DNA of 64,000 nucleotides. It comes from Tepidicaulis marinus. GTDB taxonomy: Bacteria; Pseudomonadota; Alphaproteobacteria; Parvibaculales; Parvibaculaceae. Within the stretch, counting starts at the first letter, position 1; every line of letters begins with the position of its first letter. A model generated the notes under the pieces. The model ran no database searches, had not been told where the DNA came from, and saw only the letters and a program-made list of their open reading frames with translations. The position numbers and the translations under genes are program-made. The DNA is taken from the NCBI RefSeq assembly GCF_000739695.1, contig NZ_BBIO01000010.1, positions 1 to 64,000 of the forward strand, read 5' to 3'. Of the stretch, positions 1-8,095 are shown in pieces.

Positions 1-196
1 TGACGTGTCGGGTAACGCGCCGGCACCGCTTGCCAACTACCGTGAAGGCCGCAAGCGCGTCAGCCTGTCTCTGAACGGTTCGTATCAGAGCTCCTGGCGT
101 GGCGGGATTTCCTACACGAACTTCTTCGGTAACGAGAAATACTCGAAAGACGGCGACCGCGACTTCGTCTCCGTCAACGTGTCCTACTCGTTCTAA
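1..196 (+). CDS. DUF1302-type outer-membrane protein, C-terminal fragment
   Basis: Only about the last 65 residues are inside the window; the reading frame is open at base 2 and ends with TAA at 194-196. The tail has alternating aromatic and polar residues and ends in DFVSVNVSYSF. A terminal phenylalanine on such a strand is the usual C-terminal signal of an outer-membrane beta-barrel. The wording of this tail resembles DUF1302 proteins, which often sit with DUF1329 proteins in lipid or sterol degradation clusters. That family call is from memory of the family and rests on a short fragment. A strong terminator follows directly. Confidence 0.6.
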   Translation, partial: DVSGNAPAPLANYREGRKRVSLSLNGSYQSSWRGGISYTNFFGNEKYSKDGDRDFVSVNVSYSF

Positions 197-201
197 GACA
201 T

Positions 202-235
202 GAAGAGGGCGGTTCCGGCCGCCCTCTTCCAAGAC
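202..235 (+). terminator. Intrinsic terminator after the DUF1302 gene
   Basis: An 11-bp perfect stem (202-212 with 219-229, GC-rich, arm GAAGAGGGCGG) with a 6-base loop lies 5 bases after the stop codon. The tail is only moderately T-rich. Confidence 0.7.
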
Positions 236-292
236 CTCTTCGTTGTGCCTCGATGTCAGCATCCCTCAAATGCGCATCCGCGCAGCGATTTG

Positions 293-332
293 AGAGCGGA
301 GATGGAGCGATCCATCTCCGCTCTTTTCTTTT
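293..332 (+). terminator. Second strong hairpin terminator
   Basis: A perfect 14-bp stem (293-306 with 311-324) with loop GCGA is followed by a T-rich tail (TTTCTTTT). It lies about 95 bases after the DUF1302 stop and 75 bases before the sulfatase start, so it insulates the two genes. It could alternatively end a small RNA running between the two hairpins; there is no evidence for such an RNA. Confidence 0.7.
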
Positions 333-401
333 GCGTAGCTGGCTGGACAGGTCTTCATCCCGAGCTTAATGTAATGCATTATATTGGGGTGGAGGATGAT
401 C

Positions 402-2060
402 ATGGCAATTGGGAAGAAAACCGGCGGCCTTTTGGCGGCAGCTGTCCTGGTGGGCGCCGCGCTTTGGTATCTTGCGGCGCAGTATTGGATTTATGTGCCG
501 GGTATTCTTGCAGAATGGCGCGATCCTATTGGCCCGAACCGGCCTGTCGCCTGGGAGAAGGGGCCGGAAGAGGCAGCGCAGCCGGCAGGCGAGCGCGCGC
601 CCAATGTGCTGCTTATTCTGGTCGATGATCTGGGCTTCAACGATCTGACCTTTGCAGGGGGCGGGCTTGCCGGCGGCACGGTGCCGACGCCCCATATCGA
701 TTCCATTGCCAAAAGCGGCGTCACCTTTGCCAACGGTTATGCGGGCAATGCCACCTGTGCGCCCTCGCGCGCGGCGATCATGACCGGGCGTTATGCAACG
801 CGGTTCGGTTTCGAGTTTACGCCGGCGCCCGTTCCCTTCCACCGGTTGATTGCGAGCTTCAGCGAGGACCGGGACCCGCCCGCCTTCTACCATGCCGAGC
901 GTGAGGCTGAGACGCCGCCGGTCGATGACATGGGCATCCCCCATTCCGAAGTGACCGTCGCCGAGCTTCTACAGGAAAACGGCTATCACACGCTCATGCT
1001 CGGCAAGTGGCATTTGGGCGGCGCGCCGGGTATGCGCCCCGATGCCCATGGCTTCCATGAATATCTCGGCTTCATGCCGGGCGCGGCGATGTTTCTGCCG
1101 AAGGATCATCCGGACGCCGTGAACTCCATTCAGGAGTTTGACCCGATCGACACGTTCCTCTGGGCCAATCTTCCTTACGCCATCCGCTTCAACGGCTCGG
1201 ACCGCTTCGAGCCGGATGGTTATATGACCGACTATTTGAGCGCCGAGGCGGTGAAAGCCATCGAGGCGAACAAGAACCGCCCCTTCTTCATGTATCTGGC
1301 CTATAACGCCCCGCACACACCGCTTCAGGCAACCCGCGCCGATTACGACGCGCTCTCTCACATCGAGGATCACACCGAGCGCGTTTATGCGGCAATGATC
1401 CGCGCCCTCGACCGGGGGGTGGGCGAAGTGCTGGGCGCGCTGAAAGAAAACGGCCTTGAGGAAAATACGCTGGTGATTTTCACGAGCGACAATGGCGGCG
1501 CCCATTATGTCGGCCTGCCGGACCTCAACCGGCCATATCGCGGCTGGAAGGCGACCTTCTTCGAAGGCGGCATCCATGTGCCTTACTTCTTGAAATGGCC
1601 GAAGGTGCTGCCTTCCGGCGCGGAGCTTGCCGCACCTGCCGCCCATATCGACATTTTCTCGACCGTGGCGGCAGCGGCCGGTGCCGCCCAGCCTCAGGAC
1701 CGTGAGATTGACGGCATCGACCTCACGGCCCTGGCAAAGGGGGCCACGGCGCCGTCCCGTCCGCTCTTCTGGCGCTCGGGCAATTATATGGTGCTCATGG
1801 ATGAGGGCTGGAAACTGCAGCGCTCCGGCACGCAAGACAAAGTCTGGCTGTTCAATCTGAATGAGGACCCGACCGAGCAGCAGGACCTTTCCGAGCAGGC
1901 GCCGGAAAAGCTCGCGGAGATGACGGCGAAACTCGATGCGATTAACGCGCGTCAGGGTAAGCCGCTCTGGCCCTCGCTTATCGAGGCGCCCATCGCCATC
2001 GACCGGCCCTTGAACACGCCGCAGGAAGAAGGCGAGACATTTATTTACTGGTCGAACTGA
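402..2060 (+). CDS. Membrane-anchored sulfatase (arylsulfatase family)
   Basis: A 552-residue type I sulfatase-fold enzyme. Residues 8-27 form one N-terminal hydrophobic segment (signal anchor), so the catalytic domain is probably periplasmic. The metal-binding Asp pair is in LILVDDLG (residues 75-76). The formylglycine signature CAPSRAAIMTGR starts at Cys119, which must be oxidised by a formylglycine-generating enzyme or anaerobic maturase; neither is in the window. FTSDNGG supplies further metal ligands. ATG 402 was chosen because GGAGG at 391-395 is correctly spaced for it and is too close to ATG 396. The family hydrolyses sulfate esters; the substrate cannot be told. It seems separate from the zinc genes downstream. 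Confidence 0.9.
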   Translation: MAIGKKTGGLLAAAVLVGAALWYLAAQYWIYVPGILAEWRDPIGPNRPVAWEKGPEEAAQPAGERAPNVLLILVDDLGFNDLTFAGGGLAGGTVPTPHIDSIAKSGVTFANGYAGNATCAPSRAAIMTGRYATRFGFEFTPAPVPFHRLIASFSEDRDPPAFYHAEREAETPPVDDMGIPHSEVTVAELLQENGYHTLMLGKWHLGGAPGMRPDAHGFHEYLGFMPGAAMFLPKDHPDAVNSIQEFDPIDTFLWANLPYAIRFNGSDRFEPDGYMTDYLSAEAVKAIEANKNRPFFMYLAYNAPHTPLQATRADYDALSHIEDHTERVYAAMIRALDRGVGEVLGALKENGLEENTLVIFTSDNGGAHYVGLPDLNRPYRGWKATFFEGGIHVPYFLKWPKVLPSGAELAAPAAHIDIFSTVAAAAGAAQPQDREIDGIDLTALAKGATAPSRPLFWRSGNYMVLMDEGWKLQRSGTQDKVWLFNLNEDPTEQQDLSEQAPEKLAEMTAKLDAINARQGKPLWPSLIEAPIAIDRPLNTPQEEGETFIYWSN

Positions 2061-2109
2061 AAACGGGAGAGCGGGGTGGAGGCGGCTTGAAAAGAGCCGG
2101 CCGGGCGAA

Positions 2110-2130
2110 TATGTTACAACATAACATTTT
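2110..2130 (+). promoter_or_regulatory. Zur-like operator
   Basis: TATGTT-AC-AACATA (2110-2123) is a perfect inverted repeat and the sequence continues as AACAT, which matches the AT-rich palindromes bound by the zinc regulator Zur. It lies 31 bases before the ZrgA-like gene. The function is inferred from the motif and from the His-rich zinc-type protein it precedes. Confidence 0.6.
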
Positions 2131-2154
2131 CGTCCCTCAGCCGGAGGAAGCCTC

Positions 2155-2781
2155 ATGCCGGGCACTGCACGACCGCGTCTCTTTTTCTCCGTCTCCTCGC
2201 GCAGCACTTGTGCGGCGCTTGCCCTTTGCGTTTTGTCTTTTTCGGCAGGTGCAGAGGAAAGGCGGCAAACAGGCGCTCATGTGCACGGGCAAGCTGAGCT
2301 TTCCATGGCGCTCGACGGCGAGGCGCTGCAGATTGAGCTGCATAGCCCGCTTGCCAATCTGACGGGGTTCGAGCACAGCCCGGAAACGGAGGAGGAGCGC
2401 GCCAAACTGGCCGCGGCCCGGCAGACGCTGAAAGACGGCGCTGGACTTTTCCTCTTCGAAGGCGGGGCCTGCACGTTTAAAGAAGCAGCGCTTTCCGATC
2501 TCAGCTTTGAGGAGCTGGGCGGCATGGAAGAAAACCATGATGCCCATCATGACGAACACCATCATGATCATGAAGCAACTCATGATAAGGACAGCCACCA
2601 TGCCGAGATAAGGGCAACTTATGCGTTTACCTGCGCCGCGCCTGAAAATCTCACCCGTATCGAAACGCGGCTCTTTTCTCTTTTCCCCGGCTTTGAAAAA
2701 ATCGAAGCGGTGTTCTTGAGCGCGGACCGGCAGGCGGCGGAAATTCTCACCCCTGCAAGGTCCGGATGGGAGTTTGAATGA
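2155..2781 (+). CDS. zrgA: DUF2796 / ZrgA-like zinc-uptake protein
   Basis: A 208-residue secreted protein with a hydrophobic signal segment at about residues 15-33. After it come AHVHGQAEL (41-49), typical of DUF2796, and a very His/Asp-rich stretch at about 128-149 (HDAHHDEHHHDHE) that should bind metal. DUF2796 proteins such as ZrgA of Vibrio are zinc-regulated and work with an ABC transporter. Here the following genes encode exactly an ATPase, an FtsX-type permease and a DUF3299 protein, and a Zur-like palindrome precedes the gene. The role in periplasmic zinc capture is inferred from family and context. Confidence 0.8.
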   Translation: MPGTARPRLFFSVSSRSTCAALALCVLSFSAGAEERRQTGAHVHGQAELSMALDGEALQIELHSPLANLTGFEHSPETEEERAKLAAARQTLKDGAGLFLFEGGACTFKEAALSDLSFEELGGMEENHDAHHDEHHHDHEATHDKDSHHAEIRATYAFTCAAPENLTRIETRLFSLFPGFEKIEAVFLSADRQAAEILTPARSGWEFE

Positions 2782-2815
2782 GGCCGAATTTTCCGGTCCG
2801 CTGCAGAGAGGCGAT

Positions 2816-3562
2816 ATGAGCCGGCGCCTTGCTCACTCTCCCGCGGGTGAGACGGCCATTGCCGTGCAAGACCTCACGTTTGCCTGGCCGGGCGGCGCGC
2901 CGGTGCTCGATATTCCCGAACTTCATATTGCAAGAAACGAGAAAGTCTTTGTCGAAGGGCCCTCGGGCAGCGGCAAGAGCACGCTGCTGGGGCTTATAGG
3001 CGGGGTGCTGACGCCGGCACGCGGCAAGGTCATGTTGCTTGGGCAGAATCTCGGCGCGCTCAGCGCGGCAGGCCGTGACAGGTTCCGCGCGGAGCATCTC
3101 GGCATCGTCTTTCAGATGTTCAATCTGCTTCCCTATCTCTCCTTGATCGACAACGTCATTCTTCCCTGCCGCTTTTCGCTGCGCCGCCGGGAGGCCGCCC
3201 TTGCCGCAACGGGCACGCTTACCGGCGAGGCGCGCCGTCTTCTCGCCCATCTTGGATTGAAAGATGAGGCGCTGCTGCGCCGCCCGGTGACGCAGCTTTC
3301 CGTCGGCCAGCAGCAGCGTGTGGCTGCCGCCCGCGCGCTGATCGGCGGGCCGGAAATCTTGATCGCCGATGAACCTACCTCTGCCCTCGATGCGCGCGCG
3401 CAAGGGCGGTTTCTGGAACTTCTGATCGAGGAATGCGAGCGGGCGCAAAGCGCGCTCGTCTTTGTCAGTCATGACACCGCGCTCAGCCGATTCTTCACCC
3501 GCACCATTGCGCTGCCTGAGGTGAACCGCGCGGCGCAGGCGCCGGAGGAGGAGGGAGCATGA
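2816..3562 (+). CDS. ABC transporter ATP-binding protein (zinc operon)
   Basis: A 248-residue ATPase of the LolD/MacB type. Walker A GPSGSGKST is at about 48-56, the Q-loop is in IVFQMFNLLPYL, the signature is LSVGQQQRV, Walker B is ILIADEPTSALD and the switch His is in FVSHD. ATG 2816, with GAGAGG upstream, is preferred to a TTG at 2774 that would overlap the zrgA stop. The gene overlaps the permease by ATGA (3559-3562), so the two are translationally coupled. The energised substrate is inferred to be zinc-related because of zrgA; MacB/LolD-like pairs also serve lipoprotein or peptide export. Confidence 0.9.
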   Translation: MSRRLAHSPAGETAIAVQDLTFAWPGGAPVLDIPELHIARNEKVFVEGPSGSGKSTLLGLIGGVLTPARGKVMLLGQNLGALSAAGRDRFRAEHLGIVFQMFNLLPYLSLIDNVILPCRFSLRRREAALAATGTLTGEARRLLAHLGLKDEALLRRPVTQLSVGQQQRVAAARALIGGPEILIADEPTSALDARAQGRFLELLIEECERAQSALVFVSHDTALSRFFTRTIALPEVNRAAQAPEEEGA

Positions 3563-4830
3563 ACCGGTTCTTCTTTCTGCCTCTTGCCGCCCGCTCGCTG
3601 ATGAACCGGCGTGTCACGGCGCTCCTCACGCTTTTTGCCATAGCGCTTTCCGTCATGCTGTTTTTGGGTGTTGAGAAGATTCGCCTCGGCGCGAAAGAAA
3701 GTTTCGACAACACGATTTCGGGCACGGACCTCATCGTCGGCGCGCGCTCGGGCTCGGTCAATTTGCTGCTTTATTCGGTCTTCCGGATCGGCGATGCGAC
3801 GAACAACATCACCTGGGAAAGCTACCGCGCATTTGCAGAACATCCCGATACGGCATGGACGGTGCCGATCTCCCTTGGCGATTCCCATCGCGGCTTCCGC
3901 GTCATGGGCACGACGGGGGCCTATTTCGAACATTACCAATATGGCCAGCGCCGCCCGCTTGAATTTGGCGAAGGCGCGCCTTTTGAGGATGTTTTCGATG
4001 CGGTGCTCGGCGCGGAAGTGGCAAGCCGTCTCGGCTATGAGCTCGGGGATGCGATCACGCTGTCCCATGGCATTGGCGAGACGAGTTTTGCCAATCATGA
4101 AAACAAGCCCTTCCGCGTGGCCGGTATTTTAAAGCGCACGGGCACGCCGGTGGACAGCACCGTGCATGTGCCGCTTGAAGGGATCGAGGCCATTCACCTG
4201 GGCTGGGAAAGCGGCGCACGCAGCCCGCTTGCCGCGCTTTATACGCCCGAGCGCGTGCGCCAGATGGAATTGCAGCCCGCCGAGATCACCGCCTTCTTCA
4301 TGGGGCTGAAATCGCGCATCGCCGCGCTTAAAGTGCAGCGCGAAATCAATCAATATAAGAGCGAGCCTTTACAAGCCGTCATTCCGGGCGTTGCCCTTTC
4401 TCAGCTCTGGCGGGTGGTTTCGGTGGCCGAAACGGCGCTCACCTCCATTGCCGCTTTCGTCGTCTTTACCGGGCTTTTGGGCATGCTCACCGCGATCATG
4501 ACGAGCCTGAATGAGCGGCGGCGGGAAATGGCGATCCTGCGCTCGGTGGGCGCCCGGCCCTGGATGATTTTCGCGCTTTTGATGAGCGAGGCGGCGCTTT
4601 TGGCCCTGGCCGGCGCGCTTTGCGGCATTGCGGCCATCTATACGGCGCTTACCGCAGCCCGTTCCTTTATCGAGGCGCAGCTTGGAATTTTCCTCGGCGC
4701 CCTTCAACCCGGCCTCTATGATCTCTATCTTATCCTGGCCGTCGTCGGCGCGGCGCTGCTTCTCGGGCTCTTTCCGGCCCTGCGCGCCTACCGCAATTCG
4801 CTTGCCGACGGTCTGACGGTCAGAGTTTAA
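3559..4830 (+). CDS. FtsX/MacB-type ABC transporter permease
   Basis: A 423-residue permease with one N-terminal membrane helix (about 18-38), a large periplasmic domain, and three more helices in the C-terminal FtsX domain (starting about VVFTGLLGMLTAIMTSLNERRREMAILRSVGA). The ERRREMAILRSVGA stretch is the conserved cytoplasmic coupling motif of the family. It overlaps the ATPase gene by four bases. FtsX-type permeases usually move lipoproteins or couple force rather than import ions, so the exact transport step in zinc acquisition is unclear. Confidence 0.88.
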   Translation: MNRFFFLPLAARSLMNRRVTALLTLFAIALSVMLFLGVEKIRLGAKESFDNTISGTDLIVGARSGSVNLLLYSVFRIGDATNNITWESYRAFAEHPDTAWTVPISLGDSHRGFRVMGTTGAYFEHYQYGQRRPLEFGEGAPFEDVFDAVLGAEVASRLGYELGDAITLSHGIGETSFANHENKPFRVAGILKRTGTPVDSTVHVPLEGIEAIHLGWESGARSPLAALYTPERVRQMELQPAEITAFFMGLKSRIAALKVQREINQYKSEPLQAVIPGVALSQLWRVVSVAETALTSIAAFVVFTGLLGMLTAIMTSLNERRREMAILRSVGARPWMIFALLMSEAALLALAGALCGIAAIYTALTAARSFIEAQLGIFLGALQPGLYDLYLILAVVGAALLLGLFPALRAYRNSLADGLTVRV

Positions 4831-4841
4831 AGGTGGTGATG

Positions 4842-5381
4842 ATGTTTTTGCTCCGGCGCTTCCTGTTTCTTGCGGCGCTTCTTTTGCCTCTGGGCGCGGT
4901 GCTGCCGCTCAGCGCGGCGGAAGAAGAAGGCGGTCAAATTACCTTGTCCTGGGAGGATCTGATGCCGCCCGGCGAGGAAGAACGGCTCATGGAGCTTTAC
5001 GAGCAGCAGATGAGCACCATGCCGGATATGAGCCTCATCCCCGAAGGCAGCGCCGCCGACAAGCCCATACAGTTCGGCACCTATAATGTGGTGGAAGACC
5101 TGAACGGCAAAAACATCCGTATCCCCGGCTTCATGGTGCCTTTCGAGCTGAATGCGGGCGAGGTGACGGAATTTCTGCTCGTGCCTTATTTCGGCGCCTG
5201 CATTCACGTACCCCCGCCGCCGCCCAACCAGATCATTTATGTCACGGCCAAAGAAGACGTGCTCTTTACCTGGGATGCGGTCTGGATCGAGGGGATCTTG
5301 AAAACCGACAAACATCTCAACGATCTCGGCAATGCCGCTTACACGCTGGAGCTGACCAAGGTCGAGGCGTATGACAGTTAG
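4842..5381 (+). CDS. DUF3299 secreted protein of the zinc operon
   Basis: About 179 residues: signal peptide at 1-25 (FLLRRFLFLAALLLPLGAVL then AEEE), followed by a compact domain with IPGFMVPFELNAGEVTEFLLVPYFGACIHVPPPPPNQI-like DUF3299 sequence. The Cys-Ile-His followed by a Pro run could be a metal site. Starts at 4839 or 4842 are both possible; AAAGG at 4829-4833 is spaced for either. DUF3299 genes are commonly found beside DUF2796 and this ABC pair. Function unknown; a periplasmic metal-handling accessory is the best inference. Confidence 0.75.
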   Translation: MFLLRRFLFLAALLLPLGAVLPLSAAEEEGGQITLSWEDLMPPGEEERLMELYEQQMSTMPDMSLIPEGSAADKPIQFGTYNVVEDLNGKNIRIPGFMVPFELNAGEVTEFLLVPYFGACIHVPPPPPNQIIYVTAKEDVLFTWDAVWIEGILKTDKHLNDLGNAAYTLELTKVEAYDS

Positions 5382-5394
5382 GCGCGCGCCTTAA

Positions 5395-7152
5395 TCAAGT
5401 ATCTTTCTGCGAAGCGCGCTCTCCTTCGATGACGGTCGCGATCGGCGCATATTGATCCTGACGGATGCGCTCTATGATCGTGTTGACCGCGTCCATGGGT
5501 GTGCCGAGCGCATGCAGCACCTGGCCGGAAAGCTGCAGGCTTGCCTCCAATGTTTCGGGCACCACATGGCGGGCGCCGAGCTTCATATAGCGGTCGGCTT
5601 CTTCCGCATTCGCCGCGCGCACGAAGACCGGCACATCCGGCCACATATCCCGCACGATCTCGAATGCTTTATGGGCGGCCTGCGGCGCATCGAGCGTGAT
5701 GACGATGGCCGCGGCGCGCGCGGCGCCGAACCGCTCCAGCACGTCAGGACGCATGGCATCGCCGTAAAAGACGGGCTCACTGCGCGCCCGGCAGGCTTTG
5801 ATGAGCGAGGGGTCGAGATCGAGCGCCACATAAGGCACGGTCTGCAGGCGCATAAGGTCGGCCACCGTCTGCCCAACCCGGCCATAGCCGCAAATCACTA
5901 CATGGTCCTGCAATGTGTCGTCATGGGCCGGGCGCTCGCGCGCGGCTTGCGCCCCTTCGTAAGTTCTGACAAGCCAGGCACTGAAAGGCACGAGGAGGGG
6001 CGTGAGCGCCATGGAAAGCCCGGCCAGCACCGCCATGAATTGGCCCGTCTCCGGCGGTATGAGCCTGAAAGTCAGCGCCGAGGCGAGAATGACGAAAGCG
6101 AATTCCCCGGCCTCGGCAAGTGAGAGACCCGTACGCACCGCTTCCGGCCGCGTCAGGCCGAAAGCAAGGGCGAGGCCGGTGGTAATGGCCGTCTTCAGCG
6201 CAAGGAGCCCGGCAAGCGAGAAGAGCAGCCAGCCCAAACTGTCGAGCAATACGGAAAGATCGAGCGCCATGCCGACTGAGATGAAAAAGAGGCCGAGCAA
6301 CAGCCCCTTGAAGGGCATGATGTCGGCTTCCACCTGATGGCGGAATTCCGTTTCCGCCAGAATGAGCCCGGCAAGAAACGCCCCGAGCGCCATGGAAAGC
6401 CCGGCCATTTCGGTTGCCGCCGCGATGCCGAGAATGATGAAAAGGGCGGTGGCCGCATTCAGCTCCGTGCTGCCCACATTGGCGACGATGCCGAGCAGCC
6501 CGCGCAGGACGATCCGCCCGAGAAAGAGGAGAATGACGACGGCAAGCGCCGCTTTGCCGAGCGTCCAGAGCCCGCCCGTCAAAAGATTGCTGCCCTCCGC
6601 CGAACTGCCGAAGGCGGTGACGAGAATGAGAATGGGCGCAACCGCAAGGTCCTGAAAGAGCAGAACGGAGAAACTCACCCGGCCGAAGCGCGAGGCGATT
6701 TCCCCGCGCTCGCTCAAAGTCTGCATCACCATGGCGGTGGAGGAGAGAGCAAGGCCCGCCCCGATGACAAGCGCGGCGGCGGGCGCATTGCCCCAAGCAT
6801 AGGCGATGGCGGCAATGGCAAAGGCGGTGATGAAGACCTGCGCCGCGCCGAGCCCGAAGACATAGCGGCGCATGGCCCGCAGCCGCTCGACCGAAAGTTC
6901 GAGCCCGATGGTGAAAAGCAGAAAGACGACGCCGAATTCGGCGATCACGCGCACCCCTTCTATATCCGCGATCACCGCAAAGCCGGAGGGGCCGATAATC
7001 GCCCCGGTGATGAGGAAGCCCAAAATGGGGCTGGCTTTCAGCTTCTGGAAGAGCGGCACCAGAATGATCGAGGCAAGCAGGAAGGTGAGAATTTCGCGCA
7101 GGGCCGGAATGCCGTGACCGATTTCACCAAAACCCATTTCTTCCAGCATCAT
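5395..7152 (-). CDS. Monovalent cation:proton antiporter-2 (KefB/KefC-like)
   Basis: About 585 residues. The first roughly 380 form a 12-13-helix Na+/H+-exchanger domain (FLITGAIIGPSG, LSSTAMVMQTL, GAFLAGLILAET). From about residue 416 there is a cytoplasmic RCK/TrkA-N domain with the nucleotide-binding CGYGRVG motif. Members export K+ (or Na+) in exchange for H+ under redox or pH control. No KefF/KefG partner lies next to it. ATG 7152 (or the next ATG, 7149) is chosen over a TTG further upstream. It converges on the zinc operon. Confidence 0.9.
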   Translation of the reverse strand: MMLEEMGFGEIGHGIPALREILTFLLASIILVPLFQKLKASPILGFLITGAIIGPSGFAVIADIEGVRVIAEFGVVFLLFTIGLELSVERLRAMRRYVFGLGAAQVFITAFAIAAIAYAWGNAPAAALVIGAGLALSSTAMVMQTLSERGEIASRFGRVSFSVLLFQDLAVAPILILVTAFGSSAEGSNLLTGGLWTLGKAALAVVILLFLGRIVLRGLLGIVANVGSTELNAATALFIILGIAAATEMAGLSMALGAFLAGLILAETEFRHQVEADIMPFKGLLLGLFFISVGMALDLSVLLDSLGWLLFSLAGLLALKTAITTGLALAFGLTRPEAVRTGLSLAEAGEFAFVILASALTFRLIPPETGQFMAVLAGLSMALTPLLVPFSAWLVRTYEGAQAARERPAHDDTLQDHVVICGYGRVGQTVADLMRLQTVPYVALDLDPSLIKACRARSEPVFYGDAMRPDVLERFGAARAAAIVITLDAPQAAHKAFEIVRDMWPDVPVFVRAANAEEADRYMKLGARHVVPETLEASLQLSGQVLHALGTPMDAVNTIIERIRQDQYAPIATVIEGERASQKDT

Positions 7153-7233
7153 GGCCCCCGAACATGTCTTTTCTGGAGCTAAGCCTGTCTTGCCCGGCAA
7201 GGCAAGACGGCGGGGCGAAACATGACCGGTAAA

Positions 7234-7268
7234 ACAGAAGAAAAGGAGCGTGCCGACGCACGCTCCTT
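7234..7268 (-). terminator. Intrinsic terminator after the entericidin gene
   Basis: A perfect 11-bp stem (7243-7253 with 7258-7268, arm AAGGAGCGTGC) with a 4-base loop is followed on the minus strand by TTTCTTCTG. It ends the two-gene lipoprotein transcript. Confidence 0.8.
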
Positions 7269-7323
7269 CTCAAAACTGCTGCCTTGCCGGCGCCTTCGGC
7301 GTCCGGACCAGTAAGGGCAGGGC

Positions 7324-7479
7324 TTACTTGGCTTCCTGCGCTTCTTTGGAAATGGCGTCGCCGGCGTTCTCCATATCCCGGCCGAACCCTTCCACCGTGT
7401 TGCAGGCGCCAAGCGCCAGCGAAGAGGCAATGAGCCCAAAAGCCAGAAACGCTTTCACCGTTTTATCGAGAATAGACAT
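7324..7479 (-). CDS. Entericidin A/B family lipoprotein
   Basis: A 51-residue small lipoprotein with signal peptide and lipobox LGAC, followed by NTVEGFGRDMENAGDAI, the typical entericidin core. ATG 7479 has a good GGAAGGAA ribosome site. Entericidins are envelope lipoproteins induced by stress or stationary phase, often through EcfG/PhyR in Alphaproteobacteria; that regulation is not shown here. It follows another small lipoprotein gene by 37 bases in the same direction. Confidence 0.88.
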   Translation of the reverse strand: MSILDKTVKAFLAFGLIASSLALGACNTVEGFGRDMENAGDAISKEAQEAK

Positions 7480-7516
7480 GACATGTTCCTTCCGCAAAGG
7501 ACCGGCCTGCGGGCAA

Positions 7517-7699
7517 TTAATTGGTGTTATCGTCCAGATCTTCCGTGGCTTCATCCATGGCGTTGCCCATGTCTTCCGCCGCCTCGTCGATATTCTCACC
7601 GGCCTGTTCGGCGGGGCCTTGCTCTTCGCAAGCGGCAAGCAGCCCGCCGGCAAGAAAGAGCACAGCGAGAGGGGCGGCACGTTTGGCATTCGATTTCAT
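7517..7699 (-). CDS. Small acidic lipoprotein, unknown function
   Basis: 60 residues: a signal peptide ending in the lipobox LLAAC (Cys at about 24), then an acidic amphipathic helix (AGENIDEAAEDMGNAMDEATEDL) with repeats of about 11 residues. A CGGAG ribosome site sits 8 bases before the ATG. It shares strand and probably transcript with the entericidin gene downstream. I do not recognise a named family beyond the likeness to short entericidin-like lipoproteins. Confidence 0.75.
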   Translation of the reverse strand: MKSNAKRAAPLAVLFLAGGLLAACEEQGPAEQAGENIDEAAEDMGNAMDEATEDLDDNTN

Positions 7700-7835
7700 A
7701 GCGCGACTCCGTTTGTCGTCATTCTAACAGTCAGCACGATTAACGGAGAAAGGGGCAGGAAGTTCCGCCTTCCGGGTGATGGAACCAAAGGGGCGGGGCG
7801 GCGTTGGTCAAGGACGCAACATTAAGGAGAGTGCC

Positions 7836-8009
7836 GTGCTTGGTTGGGCTTTGGTTTTTCTTGTCGTCGCCATCATTGCCGGTGTTCTGGGTTTTGGCGG
7901 TATCGCTTCGGCATCTGCCGGGATCGCGCAAATCCTGTTCTTTATCTTCCTGGCGCTGCTGGTGATTTCTTTGATCGCGCATGTCGTGCGCGGCAGACCC
8001 CCGGTCTAG
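7836..8009 (+). CDS. DUF1328 small membrane protein
   Basis: 57 residues with two membrane helices ([20 protein letters not shown] and [20 protein letters not shown]), matching the DUF1328/YtjA family in length and wording. The GTG start at 7836 is preferred because AAGGAGA lies 5 bases upstream. DUF1328 genes in Alphaproteobacteria are commonly found near other small stress-envelope genes, as here. Molecular function is unknown. Confidence 0.88.
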   Translation: MLGWALVFLVVAIIAGVLGFGGIASASAGIAQILFFIFLALLVISLIAHVVRGRPPV

Positions 8010-8095
8010 GCCCGGTCCGGACCCATTCTGGGCGAGCGGGGGCCGGAAAAGGCGAAGGGCCGAGCCGCCGTCGCTGACGGGCCGGTCTTTTCGCT

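Noticed and set aside
969-2207. A 412-codon minus-strand open frame
   Set aside because: Antisense to the sulfatase and the start of zrgA, both with motifs; composition is that of a shadow frame.
8010-8095. Possible terminator between the DUF1328 gene and ectR
   Set aside because: The GC-rich pairings leave a long loop and no convincing T-run on either strand.
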